In this document: positions 54,531-64,000 of the stretch, in pieces
Layout of the letters: each line of letters begins with the position of its first letter
Numbering within the stretch: position 1 is the first letter of the stretch
Source of the DNA: Papaver somniferum
Lineage: Eukaryota; Streptophyta; Magnoliopsida; Ranunculales; Papaveraceae
NCBI RefSeq assembly: GCF_003573695.1
Contig: NC_039359.1
Coordinates: forward strand, 116,009,849-116,073,848
Direction of reading: 5' to 3'
DNA length: 64,000 nucleotides
The notes under the pieces: generated by a model
Told to the model about the DNA's origin: nothing
What the model saw: the letters and a program-made list of their open reading frames with translations, nothing else
Database searches by the model: none
Translations under genes and position numbers: made by a program

Positions 54531-55743
54531 TCAATGTCAACATACAATAAGCATGGAGAATGTGATAGCTACATGTATACATGTTCAATAACCCTACTAA
54601 CATATATTGAGTTTTTACAATTTCAGTTAGGGAGCATGCATGAAAAGTCTTTAATAGAACTGCCGAAAAGAAAAGGAAAGATAAAAAATTTACTCCATAA
54701 ATGTATGAAATTAGTTAAAAATACGATAAATAATATACATAGCGTTATGGGGACACGATAGATGATTTAAAAAGAGGTTTTTTCAAAATGATGTTGATTG
54801 ATGGAATGTCACTAATCAGATTGTTACAAGCGTATTCAAGTAAAACCAATAATCTTTTACTCAAAATGTGTGGGTTTAGGAAAAATGTTTCTGGGATATT
54901 TTGGTCTTCAAAAATAATCACAATATTTTTTTCGTGAAGGTTTATTTAACATAGCAATAGTCGAGGAAACGCTAAATGGTCAAACCCGAACATAGATCGC
55001 CCTTGATGTGCTTGACACAAATACCTTTGTTCGATTAGCAGAATCTGCACAAAACATCAATAAGATTACTAGAACTTCTCGCAAATTCATTGTGACCTAG
55101 TATTGAATTTCAAAATGGTTCTTCATCATCAACTTGGTCAAAGTTGAAAGATGAACGTTTTAAACCGATTATTAAGTACGATCAAATGTAAACCATACAA
55201 CTGCAATCGAGTTGAGACGTGTTTGAGCAATATTTCAAAGATGAGAAGTTTTCAGTAAATTAATTTATATATATGACAACATGATTGAAGTTTCGTGATT
55301 TGGATTCATGATTCCACTGAAATGGTATTTAGAAATTTGATTGTTCAAAAACGATATGGTCTAGAATATGGTAATTTTTATGTTACTTCTTATGTATGTC
55401 TTATGAGCATTCTTCTTTGGTACCGGAAAACATGCAAAATATCTTTGTAGAAAATGTATTATACATTAGATACTTAGGTAGTTTTGGTGAGGTTGCTAAT
55501 ATCCTTAGCAATATAATTTCATATGTGCTTATCCATAACCATCGTAGGGGAATAATGGTAACGGTGAACGAATATCACTTCACCCGATGGAACTTTTGGT
55601 GGGATTGTTTCTATAGTAAATACTTTTATCGTCTTCGGTCAGGGATACCTTTTTGGGTGAGGTTGATTGTTCTCCTTGTTTCACATCTGTCATATGGTAT
55701 TAATTCTTACAATTTTGTTTTTTTCCATAATTTTATCCAAGAT
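54531..55743 (+). pseudogene. DUF247 family pseudogene
   Basis: Pieces in all three plus frames follow the order of plant DUF247 membrane proteins: KGKIKNLLHKCMKLVKN (about 54,680); FKMMLIDGMSLIRLLQAYS (about 54,785); IHDSTEMVFRNLIVQKRYG...NFYVTSYVCLMSIL (about 55,305-55,420); LGSFGEVANILSNI and VNEYHFTRWNFWWDCFYSKYF (55,480-55,630); and a C-terminal hydrophobic run WVRLIVLLVSHLSYGINSY (to 55,743). At least five frame changes or stops. Family members are uncharacterised apart from a few linked to self-incompatibility and growth. It lies directly after the p24 leader duplicate. Confidence 0.75.
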
Positions 55744-55744
55744 T

Positions 55745-56583
55745 AGACACAAATGTAATAACAAGAGTTGGTCAATATTTTTTAAGTTTTCTTGTTAATA
55801 TGATTTTGGTTGGTTGTGGTTTTAACTTTCCTTGTAATCCTGTAAGGCTTTCCGAAGTACTCGATGTTCTTACTATGTTGTCTTTTTTTCTAATTGGTTT
55901 TCCCTCTTTTATGTTTTCTCTATTGTTCTAAATGTTCTAATATATTTGGATACTCAACGTTCTCTTGTTATTATTATTTTAGTTTGTTGTTCTTTATTTC
56001 TAAGTTTTCGTTGTTTTTCTAAAAGTTCAAATACATTTGGATGCTTAGCGATCTTTGATTATTTCCTAAGTTGTGGTAAAGATCAAACAATAGAATATCA
56101 CATTTTCATATCAATTTAAAATGTTTATTAACCTAATTTTATTTTTAAAGATAAACCTTAAAACTATCAGATACCATTACAACATAAGGGGATTAAACCT
56201 TAGTACCTAGCTTACACCTAATCAATCTCACATCAAAATCTTTTATATTTTCTATGTTGGCTTCAGTCAAAGAATAAACCTTAAATTGATTTCGAATATA
56301 AAAACATAGGGTTTTAACAAGATAAAATACTAACAACTAATATAAAGTAAAGAAAGAGAGAGTAATTACTTGTGAAGGAGAAATAAAAACCATAAGAATG
56401 ACAATGATGATTGAATAGATTGACACAATAACACTATGCTTTCTTGTTTTCAGACTTTTTATTTAGAGAAGAAGAGAGATATTGAGATAGGTGGTAGGAA
56501 TAAGAATAAGAATAATTACTTGAGATTTTGTGATAAACCCGATATGCTTTTTAGTTTGATAAGAAACAGAATTAGAGAGAAAC
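55745..56583. other. AT-rich intergenic stretch, no gene seen
   Basis: No open frame of note and no repeat with clear ends. Confidence 0.45.
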
Positions 56584-56755
56584 TTAGCACGCTTGGATAC
56601 CAGAAGTAGAAGTCATAAGAAAACCTATTTTGCTTCACAAACATTTGAATTTTCTGCTTCTAAAAGTCGTTCTGAAATGATATTGCCAAACTGACTTCTG
56701 ACTTTTCGACTTAAGTCGAATAGTAACTTCTGAGTGTACATCCAAACACCCTAAG
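56584..56755. mobile_element. possible MITE, about 170 bp
   Basis: Left end CTTAGCACGCTTGGATACCAG and right end, on the other strand, CTTAGGGTGTTTGGATGTACA match imperfectly. The inner part holds repeated AGAAGTAGAAGTC-type words on opposite strands. Target duplication is unclear. Confidence 0.45.
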
Positions 56756-56997
56756 ATAGGTTGTAAGAAATAAGTTAACACCAACACGCTGGATATATAT
56801 TAAGACTATATGGCACCTTATCAAATTTTTGTCACGGTTTTTAAAATTTATTTTGTAGTACTTTTATAAATATCCAATATGGAATATTTAGGAACTATAC
56901 AAACAACGGATTATGAAGTCACAATCTATTATGTAAGCCTATTCCATTGAAAACCGATTTCTTATGTGTTATTGCACTCGAAACAAAAGAATCATTT

Positions 56998-58608
56998 TGT
57001 GACGGATCGGAAAATTACGCGTAGCGCGCCAGGGCGCGCATGCCATAACTTCCCTGATGCGCCACTTGGATGATGCTACTACCGGGAATTAAAGCTAGGC
57101 AAATGCACGTTCATTTGACCTTGCAAGCATGCTTGTAGAGCATGATGCAGCTAACTTAGTTTCCACATTGTACCAACTTACCCTCGTTCGGCAAAGGGTT
57201 TAAAGAAATAGAGGCTAATGCCGATGCATTTCATGCTTCTCTGGCCTTAGAGTCCTTTCTAACTAGGCATAGAACACACCTTGAACTTGCGCACAACCAT
57301 TGCAGGCCTATTTCCAACTCCTTACTTAGCTTAGGCATTGCTGAAAGCCTTTAAATGTCTTGCTCGGGCCGAGGGTGCATCAATCAGGCTCATGTCGTAC
57401 TTTCCTTAGGCTTATACAAGCTTCGCTAACCTGCATATTGATGTAGCTTATCTTCTAGACCATGCCCAATTCACAATTCATGCATATGCCATCTTCGTGT
57501 AGCTTAATAGGCAGTATAAGCATCCATCGAATAGCGTTCAATTTGCCTCATCAAGTGTGGCCCAATCATCTCTTGCATTGCAATACCGATCCTGATGATA
57601 TAAGAGGCCAATATGTAGCAATCATCTAGCAATTAGATGATATGAGCGAAAAAGTGATGGACCAGAAATGCTGCAACTCATTGCGGCTGCCTACATACAC
57701 TTCCCTAATTTAAATGGATCAATCACATATTGTAGTTCATCTCGAATGGACAACAACTTAAGCCAACTCGTTTGCAAGGCCGTGGCCAAGAAATAATGGT
57801 AATGGCCTAGTCCGTGTAGGTCATTCCGTCCAAATGCACAAAGGTTGTACATTACTGAGTCTGTGGCACGGCATGGTAATGGCCATGCTTAATATGCTCC
57901 ATTGGAAAAGCTACGCAGCTATAAATGAGGCCTAAGCATTATTTATGCCCTTCCGGCTAAGCTATAAAGCTTACTTGACGCATAGTCCGCATATGCACCT
58001 TCAACCAACTACCCCTCCCTATATATGTTTACTTGATATTTATATAACTTAGAAAAAGGGAGTGGATTGACATTCACCAATTACCATTTTGAGGTGCTTG
58101 ATTCACTATTCATGGTCGTTGCCATGTAATCCTGAATAACCGGCAGTGATTGATGAGTTTTTGTTATTGCCCATAGGCCAGTTTCAATATTGCGCAATGA
58201 GTGCGCAATATTCACTCGTCCAGCCTGCTCTGGCATATTGCATAATTGTTGTGCGATATTGACTCTAGGCCAATAGCCTACATAATACGCAATGGTTGCG
58301 CTGCAACGCCCAAGGCCATTTACCCAACTGGTTGGTCTAGTGCACCATTTGATGAGAGATTTGGCCTATGGCCGGTATAGCTTACCCAATACGCCACAAT
58401 TCGCCGTTATTGACTTTAGGCCAATGTATCTTCCTCTTGGTGCCATATTGTCCTTGGCCAATATGCCCAACATAATGCGCCACTCTTGGCGCGATATTGG
58501 CCTTTGGCCAAATGCCTCTTACTATGCAGGGAAGCTTTGGATGAATCCTCATCATATGCCATGGCGCATCTTTGCGCATGCGCCATGCTAAAAACATGGG
58601 GTGTTACA
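56998..58608 (-). repeat. solo LTR of a gypsy element, 1,611 bp
   Basis: Read on the minus strand it starts TGTAACACCCCATG, a common start of plant Ty3/gypsy LTRs, and ends CCGATCCGTCACA. A perfect 5-bp duplication CATTT flanks it (56,993-56,997 and 58,609-58,613). GC content is higher than the surroundings, with many GCGCAATATT and AGGCCAATA words near 58,190-58,500. It is a scar left by recombination between the two LTRs of a lost element. The 99-residue frame inside is not a gene. Confidence 0.88.
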
Positions 58609-58613
58609 CATTT

Positions 58614-60749
58614 ATAGGAATTTGTTTCCAACACAATAAAACAATAAAAACTTGTTCCCAATGCACAAAATTAATTTTTTGTTTAATCAAATCTTAACTC
58701 GTATACAAGTTAACAAAACCCTCATTTGATCAAATCAAAAATTTCATAACTAATTTTAATCTGTAACTGGGGCACTAAAGAAGCACACTGAAGATGATCC
58801 CAATGATAAAAGATTTCGATATTTCAAATAATTCCACAATTTGCTCCTTTCAATGGTATATGGAAGGATGACCTTCTCTCTCAGGTACATTCATCATTTA
58901 CCTAGACGTTTTTACTCAACTTTTTCTTAAATCTAAGACTGATAAAGTAATTCATGGTGTCAAAATGAACTCTAGCTGTCTCTATGTTTCCCACCATTTT
59001 TTTGCATATGATTGTTTTTTGTTTTTTCAAGCTTTTATTTCGAAGGTTAATAATATGACGAAAATTATGGAAAACCTCTTTAAAGTTTGGGGCATATTAA
59101 TTGACACGTCAAGTTTCTATTTAAGGCCAAAATTTACGCTAAACATGGTATATTAATTAGTAGCACTTAAAATTTACATATAAAACAGAACAATACCTTG
59201 GTACTCATTTTTTTCCTAATAAATTTCATATTTCCAATTATTTAGTTTTTTCCTAGAGAACTTTTTATTGGTTAATAGGATGAAAATTTACAACTATACT
59301 GGAAGAACAATATCGAATCAATTGGTGTCAGAAAGTATTGCTTCTTTTCGTATGTGATCTTTTTATTAACCCATAAATCTTACTATTCAAATTGAAAAAA
59401 AGTTCAAAGAGACTTTTGGTACGCCAAAAAAGGATCTTAAACAGTGTTACTTATCTCTATAGTTGGCATTAATATTCAAACCAAATTTTTTTTGGTAGAG
59501 TGGCATAAATTTGATTTTGGCTTTTCTTAGTAAATCTACATATAAGATAAGTCAACACCCTTGTCGGCATATGAAATTAGGTAGTTTGTTGCCTATTATA
59601 ATATAGATATAGAAAAACATTTTGACAATTTTTTGGTTTATAGTCAAAAAGCATATGACAATGGTAAAAGACACAATTTGAACCACGGTTAATCCGGGCT
59701 TTACATATGAAATTAGATAGTTTGGGGTTGATCTAGGAAATATAATTGAAACAATTTAATGTTTTATATTAAACGGTTTAAACCAACGATTTTCAGTTTG
59801 GTCTGAGAATTCATCAAACTGAACTGCATTCTACAGATTTCACGAAACTAAAACCATCCCAAACTGTTTGATAAAAACTAATAGGTTTTGTTTACTCTTA
59901 AAAGGTTCGAATCCGATGATTTGAAGTTCGGTTTGCTATTATTATAGCCCAAGGTTAGAACTTATAAGCACTTTGGACTTTCAATCCACCATTTCTCATC
60001 CTTATTGAGACTAAAGATAATAATTACAAGGAAACGTGTATAATTGATAGAGAATAACATAAAAAATGTTTGTCTTCATTCAGGAGCATCGAAGCGGCTC
60101 CGGATCCCACTCTTCTCCTTCCATGTGCCCTAGTTTCCCACTATTAAAATTTGACACGTGGATTCTTCTTTTTTTTTTCCCCTTAATTTGAATATCTGGT
60201 TTACAATTAGAAATAAGTAAAAATTTAAAAACATGTATATTATTATCTTTTCTATCTCACAAACCAAAATCTACATCTTCATTTTTGTTTTTTAACTGAC
60301 ACTTTAAGATTGCAGGAAAAATACTCCTCACAATCTTACAATGTCAAGTATCGTTATCCGATAGCTTTTTAAAATTATTTGGAGTTAAACTCCTATAGTG
60401 GAGTGAACTTCGAAATGAGCTTGTTTGGTAACCCTGACGTAGGAACATGTTACATGTATCTTTACTAAATCCTTATTTACCAATAGAGTTATGAATATTT
60501 TCCATAAAAGAAAATAGATGTAACCAAAAAGTTTAAATAAAATAAATAAACAAACGTAAATATAATATTTAAAAGATTTCATCTCATCTAAATTTGTTAC
60601 AAGGATCCTAGTGCGGCAGTTAAGTTGACTACGTAGTTTTGTGGAAGCAATTAGATGCAACTCCAAATATTCTAGTGCGGCAATCCGAGCTCCAAAGCTT
60701 GTCTTCTCCTCTTACTTGGATGTTTATTCAACATTTTTGGTATGGTACT
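58614..60749. other. AT-rich intergenic stretch, no gene seen
   Basis: Contains short frames only (93 residues or fewer). A diffuse repeat-like part at about 59,690-59,940 has AAACGGTTT and GTTCGGTTTG words reminiscent of hAT subterminal DNA, without clear ends. Confidence 0.4.
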
Positions 60750-60915
60750 ACTGACGATAGTGGTAGATCTATCGTGTTTGCAATCCCTGTCCTTGTAATC
60801 CCTGTTCTTCCTGGGATAAAAGCTAAGCATTTACTGACGATAGTGGTAGATCTATCGTGTTTGCAATCCCTGTCCTTGTAATCCCTGTTGTTCCTGGGAT
60901 AAAATCTAAGCATTA
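60750..60915. repeat. 83-bp tandem duplication
   Basis: 60,750-60,832 and 60,833-60,915 are adjacent copies starting ACTGACGATAGTGGTAGATC, with only two or three differences. Within each copy AATCCCTGT occurs twice. A recent local duplication. Confidence 0.9.
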
Positions 60916-60964
60916 TTTTTTTTTCACGGTGATATGTATTTAATACAAAATTAATAACATAAAG

Positions 60965-62050
60965 TTACCTGGTAGGTGTTAAATACGCCGTCCAAGTACG
61001 GTTGTTAGTAGGCTCTCGTATTGTATTGCTATTTGAAAAAATATATACCGTCGAATGTTGCAAGCTAAATAATAAATCACCAATCCTAATTGCAAGACAT
61101 GTGAATATTGCTTGTAAATTTTCTTTAGTTGTTACTCCTATGAAACTTTCGTCAACCTTTTCTAATGTGTTGTTAAGTCCAGACAAAGGAATTTCATATG
61201 CTTCATTACTCTGATGTTGTTATTGCCAATTGAATGTGTAGTCGACATAATTCTTTATAGCGTTTTTTTACATCTCCTTGGGGTCATTTACAGTGGTATA
61301 TTTGGACTTAGTTTTACGCTACTGGATATCACATCTTTCGTCCATCTCCTTAAAATGTACTGAGTAGGAATACTCTTAATATTATGCACAAACATAACTT
61401 TTAGAGCATGTGAACATCAGATTTTTATAGTTTTCACGGATACCTACTTGTCTACTCATAAATTTTATTGTTTCTTTAGGATTTATTCCTGACCTATCGG
61501 CTATTTCGGCTTGAGCTATATTTATAACACTCATTTCACTATGAGATCTAAAAATATGTTTCTTTCAAGGACTTGATGTAACATGTGTATGATTAGGAAT
61601 TAATTAGATGACATGATACATATTTTTGTTTGATACACAACTGATTTTCATCTAAGCTAAACTCTCGAATCTTGTCTCTGCATGGTGAAACTTGACTTTG
61701 ATGGCATCAAGAGTATCTACATCACGTTTACCTTCAGCATATCAAACAAATAGTCTATCTCTTAATTGTTCGTTGCTAAGAATTAAGATTTACTTTTTCT
61801 CATACTAAAACCAAAATCGAATGCACGTGTATTTTAAAAACTATAGGCTTTATCTTCTGTTTCAAACTCCATTGCTAGTACTGGAATATGTTATTTTTAA
61901 TATTCTAGAATGAAATGATTCAACACACGCTACTCTTCAATAGAAATATCATCTAAAGAAATATTCAAGCTCGATGCCTTTATTGAATCCAATTTGCGTC
62001 GCACTTGGAGATCATCTTCTACAAGATGAGAACTATTGTGTAAATCCTAC
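60965..62050 (-). pseudogene. FAR1-related sequence (FRS) pseudogene, shrunken
   Basis: Minus strand. The DNA-binding start MEFETEDKAYSF / NTRAFDFGFSMRKSKS (from about 61,872) resembles the FAR1 domain. Next come remnants with HTHVTSSPERNIF / LRSHSEMSVINIAQAE / GINPKETIKFMSRQVG (about 61,590-61,450), then SIPTQYILRRWTKDV (about 61,370), which in the family follows the MULE-transposase core. The C-terminal helix is SGLNNTLEKVDESF (about 61,180). The transposase core and SWIM zinc finger are absent. Frame changes throughout. FRS proteins are transposase-derived transcription factors of light signalling; this copy cannot act. Confidence 0.72.
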
Positions 62051-62582
62051 AAAACCAAAAATTATATAAACTTTAAATTCTTTTTTATTGTTTTAGTTTA
62101 ATGATTTACTTAGATAAATTAGAGTCTAAACATAAGATTTCAACTGGTGAAGCAATACGAAACATTAGTTGACTTAAGATAAATTTAACTAAGTTCCTTA
62201 GAATACCTGTTGTAATTGCATTTTAGCTATTGGAAGATCATTAACTTATTAGTCGTAATTTCTTTTCATCGAAAACTCTTGGATGAAAAAATTTTATTGA
62301 TTAATAAGGAACTGTGACTTTGGATTTTGAAACAGGAGATAATAAAAATACTAACAATTAGTTCAAGCCAAGTTGAAAAATTGATAGTAACTCTTTAGAG
62401 TGTGGGTTTTCTTTTTTTTCATTTCCTAAATGGAATCAAATTATGGGAAAATAAACCACATGTCGAAATCTAATTGGTTGGACACGAGGACACTTCCAAG
62501 GAGGGGATATTGCGATCCGAAGCCCATAAAAGCCCAGTTCATAAGTTCTGGGATTTTTCAGTCTTAAATCTTAAATAAGGAG
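62051..62582. promoter_or_regulatory. likely promoter region of the p24 gene
   Basis: Intergenic DNA before the p24 leader. Around 62,505-62,570 it is less AT-rich (AGGAGGGGATATTGCGATCC...) and contains AAGCCCATAAAAGCCCAG, a telobox/site II-like GCCCA pair seen near housekeeping gene starts. No clear TATA box with correct spacing. Confidence 0.4.
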
Positions 62583-62668
62583 TCGTGAGAAAGACTAGAA
62601 CAAGTCCGCTATACACAAAAAAGAAATTTGATCTCAAGATTTTCTTGTCAGAGAAATTGAAATAAACG
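62583..62668 (+). other. putative 5' untranslated exon of the p24 gene
   Basis: Purine-rich leader ending AAATAAACG at 62,668, followed by GTAAATTTC (donor). The acceptor TTTGTATCATGCAG ends at 63,713. The exon/intron form is inferred from splice words and from conservation of this block in the duplicate at 53,917. The transcription start is not known. Confidence 0.5.
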
Positions 62669-63075
62669 GTAAATTTCTTCTTCTTCTTAGGAGTTTTTCT
62701 TAGCTAATTTTTAGTTTTTATTTAGGGATTTTATTTGAGCAGATCGATTACCATTGGAAAAAAGGAACCCATTCCTTTAAGATCTATTTTGACTTTGGTT
62801 TTTCAGTTGTTTTTTTTTTTTTGAAATTGTTTCTGTTGAGTATACCTCTGCATGAATCATGTTGATAAGTACTGAAAATTATCAGAATTTCGGGGTTTTG
62901 GCGTTGGTGTTGTGATAGAAAGTTGAGAATTATCCGATATTTTGATGTTAAACTGTTTATTTTATGTGTTTCTTTACTGTAGATTTTTATTTTTTCTGAT
63001 TAATTGATGGTTATAAAATTCAATTGGATGCCCTAATATATCGATTACAAATTAGTCTTATTATTAAAGGAAAAG

Positions 63076-63078
<3 letters not shown>

Positions 63079-63110
<32 letters not shown>

Positions 63111-63119
63111 TTGTTGTTG
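63079..63119 (+). repeat. homopolymer run of 41 T
   Basis: Uninterrupted T from 63,079 to 63,119, then GTTGTTGTTG. The length is likely variable or imprecise in sequencing. Confidence 0.95.
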
Positions 63120-63306
63120 AGCCATTGACTTGGATTCTGAACAAGGTCCTTAGAATTAGTAAATTCTGTTGATTATACTTGAAATCAGATGTAACCTGAT
63201 TAGAAGTGTAATCTAGTATTATCTGTTACTGTTGATTGCCCTATGATGGAAAACTCACTTTGACGAGCGGTTGCATGGGTTATTGCAAGCTTTTATATCA
63301 TCATTT

Positions 63307-63356
63307 TTGTTGTTGTTGTTGCTGCTGCTGCTGCTGCTGTTGTTGTTGTTGTTGTT
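63307..63356 (+). repeat. TTG/CTG trinucleotide microsatellite
   Basis: (TTG)n-(CTG)6-(TTG)n within the putative p24 leader intron. A length-variable marker. Confidence 0.95.
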
Positions 63357-63713
63357 TTTGTTCCCTAGGTGTAAAGACTTGCAATAAAACCCATTAGTTT
63401 CAACCGTCAATGAATGTCGAAACAGATACTATGAGATCTGAGGGCAAGTACACTGTAGTAATAATTTGGGAATCATATATCATTTTTGATTATTGATAAC
63501 AGAAAATAAACAAGTCAACTTAATAAAGGTACTAGTTTTCGCAGTGCAGTATATGGACATTTGAATCCGCTTTCATTTTCTTGTTTTATTTACTTAGGTA
63601 GGTTGAACTTGATTCTTTTAAGTTCTTTATTTAAATCACGAACTCTAGTAGTTGTGTATTATCACCAATGCAATACCAAATCGTAACTTGAGGTTTTTAT
63701 TTGTATCATGCAG

Positions 63714-63920
63714 ATGGAATGTCTGTCGTCCAAATTTATTCCTTTTGCATTGTTGGCCATTTTATCACTCCTACAAGTAGCAGTTGGGATTAGATTTGTG
63801 ATTGACAGGGAGGAATGCTTTTCTCATTCGGTTCCATACGAAGGAGATACTGTCCATGTTTCTTTTGTTGTGATTAAAGCTGAGGGATGGCATTATGGTG
63901 ACGATGGTGTAGATCTAGTT
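63714..63920 (+). CDS. p24-beta family cargo receptor, first coding exon (rest beyond window)
   Basis: From ATG 63,714 the exon codes a signal peptide (FIPFALLAILSLLQVAVG), then the start of the GOLD domain: IRFVIDREECFSHSV, YEGDTVHVSFVVIKAEG, then WHYGDDGVDLV. It ends at GTT/GTAAGTACTG (donor at 63,921). This wording is that of plant p24-beta proteins, small type I membrane proteins that shuttle between ER and Golgi in COPI/COPII vesicles and help select cargo. An in-frame ATG six bases upstream (63,708) overlaps the acceptor-like CATGCAG; if a leader intron is spliced there, 63,714 is the start. Further exons (the rest of GOLD, coiled coil, membrane anchor) lie beyond 64,000. Confidence 0.88.
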
Positions 63921-64000
63921 GTAAGTACTGTCTATCCTCAAGAAGTTTTTAGGAGTTTGTCAAGTTTCTTACTTTTACTTTATCTTTTCCCTCATCCTTT

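Larger units (their letters stand above)
62669..63713 (+). other. putative leader intron of the p24 gene
   Basis: About 1,045 bases, T-rich. Includes a run of 41 T (63,079-63,119) and a TTG/CTG microsatellite (63,307-63,356). No coding potential. Confidence 0.5.

Noticed and set aside
58292..58591. 99-residue frame MVALQRPRPF...
   Set aside because: It lies entirely inside the solo LTR bounded by CATTT duplications and has no domain.
60639..60881. Plus-strand 80-residue frame
   Set aside because: Its second half is the recent 83-bp duplication, and the first half shows no family.

Overview
The window is plant nuclear DNA, most likely from a poppy (Papaver, opium poppy or a close relative). 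The species call rests mainly on a broken but very poppy-like tyrosine/DOPA decarboxylase copy at 33.6-34.66 kb. It is supported by the low GC content, nested LTR retrotransposons, several MITE families and sparse genes with introns. No bacterial, organellar or CRISPR signal was seen.

Layout. 1-434 is the tail of a Tat-family LTR. 0.4-5.6 kb holds a MITE and a decayed plant-mobile-domain (PMD) gene. 5,586-14,510 is a complete Copia/SIRE-like element with 2.4-kb LTRs and 5-bp target duplications (ATAAT). It codes only gag-type and small coiled-coil proteins and has no polymerase. 15,096-28,647 is a complete Ty3/gypsy Tat-lineage element on the minus strand (target duplication CTGAT). It has gag, a damaged protease, RT, two RNase H domains and integrase, plus a separate intron-bearing gene on the opposite strand. 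28.7-34.7 kb is the gene island: three small DNA transposons, a Q-rich gene of unknown function, an apparently intact GEX1 (gamete-expressed, KAR5-type nuclear fusion protein) and the TYDC pseudogene.

34.7-53.2 kb is nested repeats: a LINE tail; three head-to-tail SIRE-like LTRs; a hAT transposon (37,927-48,175) inside the first of these LTRs; and inside the hAT a pol-less LTR element in the order internal-LTR-internal-LTR, coding an unfamiliar acidic protein with a membrane segment. 53.9-62.1 kb holds a duplicated piece of a p24-gene leader and intron, a DUF247 pseudogene, a gypsy solo LTR (target duplication CATTT) and a FAR1-related (FRS) pseudogene. The window ends in the first coding exon of a p24-beta cargo-receptor gene, preceded by a roughly 1-kb leader intron.

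Only GEX1, the p24 gene and perhaps the Q-rich gene look like functioning host genes. They act separately: nuclear fusion in reproduction, and ER-Golgi vesicle traffic. Everything else is mobile DNA or its remains. The observations I rank highest are the spliced antisense gene inside the Tat element, the Tat 5' LTR that has lost its TATA box, the two pol-less LTR elements, and the tandem LTRs spaced by only 4 bp. All coordinates were read by eye; domain names are motif recognition, not database hits.
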